This document shows positions 40,981 to 52,113 of a stretch of DNA of 64,000 bases, piece by piece (positions within the stretch are counted from its first letter, which is position 1; every line of letters starts with the position of its first letter). A model generated the notes under the pieces. The model had not been told where the DNA came from. It searched no databases and worked only from the letters and a program-made list of their open reading frames with translations. Origin of the DNA: Metaphire vulgaris (taxonomy: Eukaryota > Annelida > Clitellata > Crassiclitellata > Megascolecidae); contig CM030872.1 of NCBI GenBank assembly GCA_018105865.1, positions 7,429,016 through 7,493,015 of the forward strand, read 5' to 3'. Made by a program: the position numbers and the translations under genes.

Positions 40981-43900
40981 ACGTAACAAAAAAATATTTT
41001 TGTTTGTTCCTGGTTCATAGCTTGTTTTCCTAGTCCCTTATGCCTAAACTAACTAGAAAAACAGTTTTTGTTCCAAACTGAATTTGCTTTTGGAGTCAGG
41101 GCAATGATATTTTGAAATTCGTGTATTATAGAACACATTCTCAGTTCACATTCAAAGCTGAGCAGACATACTTATTATTCTGGAATATTGCAAGCTGTCC
41201 ATAAGTTTTTAGATCTGAACAGAATTTTCTATAACCTTCTGGAATCTTCTAGAACCCTGTTGCACTTTCTGGGAGCTTTCAGTTGCATCCATAGACTTCT
41301 AAGAGTGCAGATTTCTTAAGCCAACGTACTAGTGTATCTTGTTGCTGAGTAAGCGAATAGTGACCAGAAAAATTTGATTTAGATGACATCAAGAGGCTGC
41401 TTGCAGCCAGCAAATGCATTCTGCTACGTTTGCATCGCACCGGTACCCTATGGCTCTGAGCTCCCCATTCCCATCCCTACAGAGAGGATCAACTTTCTTC
41501 AGGGAGCGCGTCAAGGCAGACAGCGAGGAAGATATTGCAGATCCAGGATGCAATTGCATAGAAATAGCTGAGATGAGAAAGCCGTACTTCCCAATCAGAA
41601 AGATCTCAACGACCTGATCATAGACCTTAGTCTCACCAAGTGCAATGCTGAGCTTCTGATGTCTAGACTCAAGGACTGGAACTTGTTGGATGAAAGTGTG
41701 CAAGTGACAGAACAGAGAAAGCGTCACGAACGTTTTTCCAAATTCTTCAGTCAGCTAGATGGGCTGTGCTTCTGCAGCAATGTCACTGGTCTTTTCGAGG
41801 CCATAGCAATCATCTTTAACCTGAGTGATGGTGCCAATTCATAGAAATTTCATTCAAGAACCTCAAAGCCATGCTACTTCATAATGGTAACAAGTACTTG
41901 TCTCTCCCCGTAGCTCACTTTGTGCACCTACACCTCAGAGAGACTACATCGTGCCAAGATGTTGCTGAGTGCCTTGAAGTATGACAACTATGGCTGTTAA
42001 GTCATTGGATACTTCAATATGGTCAAAATGGCGACATTCTGATGGGTCTGCAAGGCGGTTTCACAAAACGTTTTCTTTGCCTCTAGAACAACCGGGACAC
42101 CGAGGTCTGAGGCCCACTGTTGTAGAAGGGGATTGGCCACAGCTGACCAAGTTCACCACAGGTAAGAACAGCATCAAGTGGGAGCCACTGATAGACCATC
42201 GAAAGATGCTCATACATCAAGTTAGGCCTCATCAAGTAATTTGTCAAGACAAGGAATCCGCAGCTTTCAAGTACCTCCTAGAGCTTTTTCCACAGCTTTC
42301 GGAGGCAAAAGTCGCAGCTGGCATCTTCGTCGGACCACAGATAAAGAAGATCACACAGCGTGACGTATTCGCCAAGAAGCTGAATAGCATGGATAAAGGG
42401 TCTTGAAACAGTTTCGTTGCAGTATTGTATGGCTTTCTTGGCAACTACAAGGCTGAAAACTATGAGAGACTGAACCAGTCTCTCATAAAGAACCATGCCA
42501 AAATTAGATGCAAAATGTCCTTGAAAGTACATATTCTTCATGCCCATCTTGACAAATTCAAGGAAAACTTGGGAGCCTACCCAGATAAGCAAGATGAACG
42601 CTTTCATCGGGATATGCTGGACTTGGAACGTCGTTACCAGGGATGGTATAACAAACATGTGATGGGGACTATGTCTGAAGTCTTCATTGAGAAAGCTATT
42701 GACAGTACAGACACAAATCTCGAAAAGCAACTCATTTCTGAATGTTTTTAAGTAATTTTGACTGTTGTTGCTTATTTTCAATTAGTACATAATGTTCATT
42801 CTCGAGAAGAAAAAATGAACCCTTTTCCATTGTATAAATAAACAACTTTTGTAAGCTGTGCCCATGAAAGCAAATATAATGATGAATATAGCCATGTTTG
42901 CAGATCCTTTATACATAGGCAACTGAAATATAACACTTAGAAGCCAGGAACAAAAATCGTGTTACATAGTGTAATGAACTAATTGTGGTGACATATCGTA
43001 CAAGTACTAAGCTTACTAGACGATCGGATCCTGCTCATGAAATCTAGCCCTGTGTTGAAAAATTGTTCAGATCGAAAGAGGTCAAAGAAAGTTAATGTAA
43101 TCTGCGTGGTTGACATAGACATGGACATGGGTCCATTTATTAAAACCCAACCCACCATAGACATGACAATTTCTGACCCAACCCAACCCATGGGTAGACT
43201 CGACCCATTTCCATGCCTGTCTCATGCAGTGGCGGTTCCCCATGTTGATGACTGGGGATGCATCCCCCCACCGGGGTTCCAGAAGGCATTTCTTTTGCTT
43301 GTCAGACTTTTTCGGCAGGTGACCCCCAGAAAATACCGACACCCCACAAATTGAGAAACCTAGAAATAACCCTGGATCTCCCTACTTTTCCGGAACCCCG
43401 GCTACGCCCAGATAATATAATCAGTGGCGGCTCCACCGGGGGGGGGCCAGGGGGGCCCGTGCCCCCCCCCTATTGAGAGCCTGCCCCCCCCCAGTGGCCC
43501 CCCCAGTTGGGACCCTATACTTAATGCTACATACATTAAACAACAAATGGTTGGCCCCCCATGATTAGAAGTTGCCCCCCCAACGCCCCCACTTGCCAAA
43601 TCCTAGAGCCGCCACTGAATATAATCTGTGGGATATACTTAGCAAAAGCGCTCACTTGCAGTATGGATTTCCACTGACAGCGTCCAGCGCACAGGTTCCT
43701 TGTAGATAGACCCCGTGGACGGAAGGCTCTCTAGTGCACGAGGATTCCAGCTCAAACGCCTGACACTTGTCGACGCATGTCAGTATGTTGGCAGTGTCAT
43801 TCAACTGACATCTTGTGCCGTTATTCGGACAGATTGAACCGGAACAAAGCCACGATTGGGCGGCAAATTGCTCGCTCACTAGAACGGAAGGAACACCGTC

Positions 43901-44024
43901 ATTAATTTAATAATTAATTATTATTATGCGATCTTTTCATGCAGAGACATAAATAACTATGACTATGATAGAAAATGTGGTATGGTACTTACATCAGTGC
44001 CTTTCCATCGTTTTAGCCTGAAGA

Positions 44025-44115
<91 letters not shown>

Positions 44116-44238
44116 GCTACTGCTGCTTGCTTGCTACTACTATTATTATTATACTATTATTATTATTATTATTATTACTACTATTATTATTATTATTATT
44201 ATTATTACTTATTATTATTATTATTATTATTTTTTTAA

Positions 44239-44269
<31 letters not shown>

Positions 44270-44785
44270 TTTTTAAACTCATTTTTATTTTATAACTTAT
44301 TGTAAAATTATTTTCTTAAACTTATTATTTTAATATTATTATTATCATCATCATCACCACCATCAGCCAGCGTTGCATGCACTCTCCTCTGCTATGGGGC
44401 GATTTATGGCGGTTCGAGGGAGGAGCTAGGGTGTGATTTCGGGATGGAAGCGGCAGAGGAAATGGCGAGGAATTGTCATCGCACCCAACACAGACAATCA
44501 AATTTTTCTGGTGGCGGAGGTGGGTGGGGGTAACTAAAAATTTTGGCGGGGGAGAATAATGTAGCGCATAACACGGGACCCGAGGATACGTAATAACTGA
44601 GTACGTTATAACGAAGATCCTCTGCTCTGCATTATTACTCTGCATACAGTTTGTGTTGAGTCTATTAGTGTATTATTAATTTATTTTATTTAGTTTTGTT
44701 CAGTTGATCTGTGCTATTCCTTGTTTGTGTACTATCTGATGCTGTGCTTGTCATGAATAGGCCTAAAGATTATTATTATTATTAT

Positions 44786-44851
<66 letters not shown>

Positions 44852-44871
44852 CAATAATAAATAATAATAGC

Positions 44872-44912
<41 letters not shown>

Positions 44913-44919
44913 CAGCAGC

Positions 44920-44950
<31 letters not shown>

Positions 44951-46384
44951 AAACCTACGTGTTTGAATTCTTTCCGTCATCCTGTTCCTTGTTCTTGCGG
45001 CGTCTACCGTAAATTGAGCGGTAAAATTCCTTCCCCATGCGCTGATGACGTCACTGACATTGCGAACCTGTTTGATGAACGCCGAGTCATTGGTGAACAT
45101 GAACGCCTCGTTCAGTAGCGTCTTGTCGTAGATGACGTCATAGCGATACGTCAGCAACGTCCTGAAGGTCAATTAATTTGAAAAAGGGAGGGACCAGCGA
45201 GTTTCTTCGACTATAGATTTTATGTATGGCCACATTTTTATAGCTGGTGCCCGAGGTGCATTTTGAAGTGCATTTTGACTCTGTCATGCACACATGCACA
45301 CACATACACACATTTTCCCGGGTTTTGTACTCAAACTGCTTTTTGTTATAATTATTATTGAATTTAACAGAATTTATATAGAACACCTGCGTGGCGTAAT
45401 GTAATTTATGGACGACGCTTTTTGGGGTGGGGATTCGAGATTTGTGACGTTTTTATGACGTACTTTTATGGCGGCTCCACCGAGCGACGGGGGGCCCGTG
45501 CCCCCTATCGAGAGCCTGCCCCCAGTGGCCCCCAATAAGGACTACCTTAAAGTTTTCATTAAACAACTAATGGTTGGTTCATATGGTTTAACGGCCCCCA
45601 CTTGCCAAATTATATTTGGCGTGGGGAGGTATTTATACCCCCCAATAAGTCTACCTTAAAATGTGGTTTTATATATTTAACTTTATACCCAAAAAATCAA
45701 ATTCCCCCTACGCCCCCCCTGATTTTATGGGAGAGGGTCAGAAATTTGTGACAGTTTGTGAAACGGGGGAGGGGATCGAAATGGCTAAAAATTGCATGAA
45801 GTATTTTATGGACGGCCCCACATTGCATTGGATGCATGTGTTATATGCATGCTTGTTTGTATTATGCAAAATTGCATTCGCCCTGTGGCGCCATGTATTT
45901 AGCCCGATCAAAACAGACACACACACACCATTCAAGAATCAAATTTGACTTCCACCCTTCCCTCCCTCCTCCTCTCCTTTCCATCCCCTCTACGCCCCTT
46001 CTCATTTTCTTCCTTCCCCACCCCGTCCCTGTCCCTTCCCCACCCCCCTCCCCAGAATGCCCAAAAATGCATTTTTTAAATTAAGACTGTAAGACAGGCC
46101 CAAAACAGGTGATTAATTAATTCGCTCGTGCGTGAAAAATGCCGTTCCGGATCGCCAATTTTCATGGAATTAAAGACGAAAGCCGTCGAATATTCGGAGA
46201 ATTCGAGAACAAAACGCGACTTTAAATAAATAATTTCGAGGCCGGCCGCTAGATGGCGAGCTGCGTAGAACTCGTCACCTGGAGCGCCACTGAAGAAAAG
46301 GTCACGAGGTCAACCGAGATGCAAATACCAGTTTAATTTGGTGCTTTAATTTGTGTCTAAGTCAACAGAAATAGAATACCAGTC

Positions 46385-46437
<53 letters not shown>

Positions 46438-46960
46438 TTTACAAATCGTGTAGAACAATTGATGTGTTTGGTGAGTATTTTTAGGGGAAAGGGTGGGACT
46501 AATTTCTGGTCCCTACGTATTGATACCCCCACACACACACACACTACATAGGAAGGTGGGAAGTCTGTTCATTTTCATAAGTTTCGTTGATTTGTATAGC
46601 TCACCTTTTTAGCATAATGAAACAATTAGATATTCTTTCCCCATTGGGCTGATTTCCCTCCTCCCCTCCCACTTGTCCGATTCTATTTAACCCTGCTTGA
46701 CCTCGTGCATGACTCTGAACACGTACAATCCATCTCACTGCTACAACAGTCAACAGGTCTCGCGTAATTAATACGTCGGCCGACTGCCGCTGGGGCTTTT
46801 ATAAACAGATGAGTCACGCCAACAAAAAAAACTAACGAAACACAAAGCAATGCACTATTACTTGATGGCGGTGATTGTGGTGATGATGATGGTGGTGATG
46901 ATGATCATGATTATGTTCATGATCATGATGATGATGATGACGACTACAATTGTGATGATG

Positions 46961-46991
<31 letters not shown>

Positions 46992-49900
46992 CAATGATGG
47001 CGAAGATAATGATGATAATGATGATGTTGATGATGATGATGATAATGACGACTACAATGCTGATGATGATGAAAAATTATGATGACGATGATGATGATGA
47101 TGACAACCACGACCGTGACGACGACGGCGATGACGACGACGATGATGATGGGTATTTGACAATATCGATAATCATGATCTTGAGAGCATTGCTACTTACC
47201 CTGTATTTTCTGTTATCGTTGGTTTCGTTGTAGACAGATAACCAATGGTTGGAACGAACGTTACAGATAACTGAAAGCACAATCTTATCATTCTAAGACT
47301 ATCGTTTTATCATTATCTTATCGTGTTTCTGATATGCTGTCTAATGCTTCTTTCCTAAATTTAGACTATGAACACAGTTATTTTTAGAAAGCATAGTTCA
47401 TCTCTATGGGCTCTCGGGGTCTAAGCAGCGTAAAAGTACTGTTTTAGTAACTTATTATAATAGTTTGTATAATTCAGTGCTTCCAAACTTTTCCCAGCCA
47501 CGGCACACTATCCAAGAAACATACAGTCAACGGCACACTGCAGTCGAAATACACACATTTCATTTTTAAATGATGCATTTGTATAGGATACTAACACTAT
47601 ATTATATTATACTCAAGTTTAGTATACTGTATAATATTGACTATCGTTCTTCATAAGTACATATTTTCTATGCAATCTGTATCACTATTTCATGCTTTTA
47701 ACTTCATTTAATAAATATAATTCAACTTATAATTAACAATCAATACAGCACCATTATTAATTTGCTATTTTCCAACATTTTGCCATGGCACATTTCTACC
47801 GTTGCTGCGGCACAGTTCTGTGCCGCGGCACACAGGTTGGAAGCACTGATATAATGAAATGCATAGAACTGCAGCTGTGACTAACGTGACACTGAAGTCA
47901 ACAATAATTTCCATGGCCCCATTTTGTAGCCAATTATGCCACTGTTGAAAGCGTAAAAACGTTTAACTGCTAAAAATAATATTAGGCTATAAATTACAGT
48001 AAAAATATTTCACGAAAGGAGCATGCTCGGAGTAATGGAAGGCGAAAACATTATAGTGAAGAAAACGAAAAGAATGGATAGACACATGGTGCAACATGTA
48101 CACATATGAAGCTTACAAAGCCACACAAGACAGAGACGAATGGAGAAGGAGGAGGAGGAGGAGGAGGAGGAGAACTCAAATTGCTATAGAGTATAGACAC
48201 CAACGAGTATTGCGCCCATGGAGATGGATGATAACAATGATAATCTTGTTGTTGTTGATGTTGTTGATGATGATGATGATGATGATGATGATGAGGATGA
48301 GGATGATGAATTTTTGCGATATCTGTCACAGGTTTGTCCATTGATAAGCTGTTCTTTAGAAAGACTCTGAATGCAACTCGATGGCAGTGGACAATTTATT
48401 CATATAACCATCCGGTTCCAAATTGGCCTTTAAGAAAAAGATGCTCTAAACCTGAAAATAACAAATTCCCAATCGCCCGTTACCATAAAGTATAGCTCTT
48501 CGCTGATGTTATTCGTCACGCTAGGTGACTGATTCGTGACGAGAAGCGACGGAGATGACGTCACAGATGATGACGTCACGGATGGTGACGTCACAAGTGA
48601 TGACGTCGCAATTGGCGAAGCGCTTGACGTTGTTTGAGAGGCGGTCTTTGCTGAGGAAGGTGACCTTAACAAACGTCACACCAAAGCTTAAAGTCTGGCC
48701 ATTGTAGCACAAAATAAATAATTTTAAATCACGTTCTATCATTTTCCTAAAATGTCAGCGGCAACAACAGCGTATGATCTATAATAGATTTTTAGAGTAG
48801 GGGTGCGACTGCTCCCCGTCCCCACGTTTTTTTTACTCTAGGGGCTACTTTAGAACCAAAATTTTCTAAATCTCCCGGGGTGACGGGCTCAATCCACAGA
48901 GATATGAACATATCCATAGACAATGTCATCGACAAATTCGCTTCCAGCAATAGAAAACTCGATTTTGCACTATGACTTTGTACAACCAGACTAAAATGGC
49001 TTTTATACATTGTCAATTCCGAACATTATATTTTATAAATCAAATCTACAGATTTCTTCTAAACCATCTACATATAATTCCTTTGACAATTGGCGGGATC
49101 TTCCTCGAAATTCATTGCATCCCCTCTCACCAAGAGTTCTTGGAGCCGCCACTGACCATATCAGTTATCATTTGGACACGGCTCTACTACTCACGGCTCT
49201 ACTACTACTTCTAAACAGCTGATATACAGTAATATGTATATATAGTCATAATCGGCTCTCTAGTATTCCAATTAAAATATTTTCGTGCACTTCAGTTGTT
49301 AGACATCACAAATGTCATGTGTTGCTGACAATTTCTAATTAAATGGTAATTGTGCTTTTCAGCAGTCGTCTATGAATTTTTGCAATTGTGTTGTTCCGTA
49401 CAAACAATGTTCACGGGGTCACTTTCTCAACCCACTCGCTCGCTTGAACGACAAGTGACTTGCTCATAAATTATTCAAACACTGACTAAAACTCTGACAT
49501 GACTCGCGTTCTGCCTAAGCACCTATAACATGGGCGCCCGCACATTAGGGCAAGAGGGGGCATTTGCCCCCACCCTCGAAAATGCAAATACCAATATTAA
49601 ATGTCACAGTAAAATTTGAAAACCCTGCTAAAATATTGACCGTGACCAATGTGTTAAAATGTGTTTGCTTCTCCTGGAATTTTTTTTGGCTTAACCGTGA
49701 CCATTGTGGTTTGCCCCACCTGGAAAACTTTCTGTGGGGAACCATGGCGACTAATAAAAAGCAAACATTTACTGTGTTGCCATGACAGCGTTTGTTTTGT
49801 AGCCATCCACTTACTGTGTTGCTATGGCAGCGGTTGTTATGGAGTCGTTTGAGGACTGGATAGTGAGGACGATTTGGAACTGGACACCAAAAATGCCTGA

Positions 49901-50229
49901 AAACGAACATAATTAAAACTCAAGAAATTTCTTACTAACTCGTGGCAACAATGCAAGACATTTTCATTTCTGCCTTAAAGACGACACAACTTCCACGTTG
50001 GACAAAGTTCATTCAACAAAACAGGAGACCGAGTAATGGGCATTTAAAAGTATTTTGCTGAGTTATTTGCCGTGAGCGTGAACGAATTGGCGAATTTTTG
50101 TCAGAAATACTGCAATAAGGAACACGTTTGGAAAGAGAAAACCAGTTTGAAATTTACAAAGAGAACTCAACACGCCAGATTTCAATCTGCTCATACGTAG
50201 GCCTAGGACAAAAGATCAGACTAGGGAGA

Positions 50230-50289
<60 letters not shown>

Positions 50290-50307
50290 ACGAAAGAAAG
50301 GAAGGAA

Positions 50308-50352
<45 letters not shown>

Positions 50353-52070
50353 GAAGGAAGGAAGGAAGAAAAGAGTGTCTGTGAAAGAGAGAGACAGAGA
50401 GGCAGAGAGACAGAGAAACAGACAGACAGACAGACAGAGTTCTTATCTTCAGTCTTCTTTCGCCTTTTCTGTGAACTTTTGGACCGAAAATATTTTTAAT
50501 CCATAGCAATTAATTGGTAAATAATATGCAACAATATGAAAAGCACGCAACACTCTAGAAAGATTCTGTAACTTATACTGCGTTCGAATGTCAACGTTTT
50601 CGCACATTGTAATATGTAATATGTTACTGAGGCGGCTTCGAAGAGTTCTCACCTAGGCTCGGCTTGTCCTGACTCGAAACCTGCTGACCGAAGGAGATCA
50701 GCAGAAGGACCTCTGTAAAGAAAAATTCATAAAAGAAAAGAATTATTTCGAATTTTCTCTTTAAAACAGCTCAAATGTTGCTAGTGAACGTCGTTTCGAA
50801 GCAAGTTCAGTTCTTAGAATTTCCAGGAACAAGGGTGTCCGAAACAAACAGAAAAACTTCCAAGAACTTTTGTGTTAGTGGCAGTGTTTGTGTGACTTCT
50901 TCTGTGCTGGGGTAGTTCGTTTATTATCAGAGACAGCCCCATTGCCTATGCAAATACCACTGGTAAACAGACATTTTAAAGTGGCTGGTTCCAAGAACTC
51001 TTGGTGAGGGGATGCAATGAATTTCTAGGAAGATCCTGACAATTGTCAAAGGAATTATGTATAAACGGTTTAGAAGCAAATCTGTAGATTTGATTTATAG
51101 ACTATAAAGTTCAGAATTGACAATGTATAGCAGCCATTTTAGTCTGGTTGTACAAAGTCATAGTGTAAAATCGATTTTCTGTTGCTGGAAGCGAATTTGT
51201 CGATGACATTGTCTATGGATATGTCCATTTCTTTGTGGATATACATCAAGGCTAATACGTTTAGACCAGCGGTTCTCAAACTTTATAGTACCTGCGACCC
51301 TTCAATTCAATTCCCCATGATGTGACGACCCCCAACCGTAAAATCATTTTCGTTTCGTAATGTAAACTGCTGAAAATAATAATGCTACAACAATTAAAAT
51401 GCTTGAAATCATTCTGATTCATTTGTCCGCAAAGCCTATCCTCGGAATGTCAATTATATTTTTTAAAAACTAATAACTACCAATGGGAAAATTTTGTACA
51501 ATTACAAGTTTTGCGCATCAAAAAAGAAACAACCTTATATTTCCGAAGGTTTCAGGCGACCCCTGGCAAATCGTCATTCGACCCCCGAAGGGGTCGCGAC
51601 CCACAGGTTCAGAACCGCTGGTTTAGACGATCATCTTCCATTGAAGACGCATTTTTGGTGGGCCGTTGGGGATCCCCCCTCCCAACGTGGAGCCGCCATG
51701 GATACGGATATTTAATTGAGACGCTACTCTCGAAAATGAAAATAATGAAAATCTCTGACGAAGAAGTAAAGAGCAGAATCGAGATTGACAGCGATGTGAT
51801 TACCACGATCAAACAAAGGAAGCTCCGGGCGTTTGGTCACATCAGTCGCATGAAAGAAAAGAGAATTCTGAAAGTTGAAATGGAGGGAACAACGGGGGGG
51901 GGGGGAACACGCCCTCTGGGAAGGCCCGGAAGACGATGGTTTGACGACATCAGAGAGTGGACGGGATTAAATCTTGGGAAGGCGATTCATGCGGCACTCG
52001 ACCGGGAAAATTGGAAAAGGATCGTTCGACAACCTGCTGGTCTCAACGGTTGCTGAGGGGGATTTTGAAC

Positions 52071-52113
<43 letters not shown>

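Noticed and set aside
45008..45161. Shorter exon 5 using donor ACG|GTAGAC
   Set aside because: The donor looks slightly better but leaves phase 0, incompatible with exon 6, which needs phase 1. The longer version to 44959 was preferred, with reduced confidence.
46832..47233. Poly-His and poly-Met/Asp open frames
   Set aside because: Translation of a GAT microsatellite. Only the separate exon at 47200-47270 on the - strand is supported.
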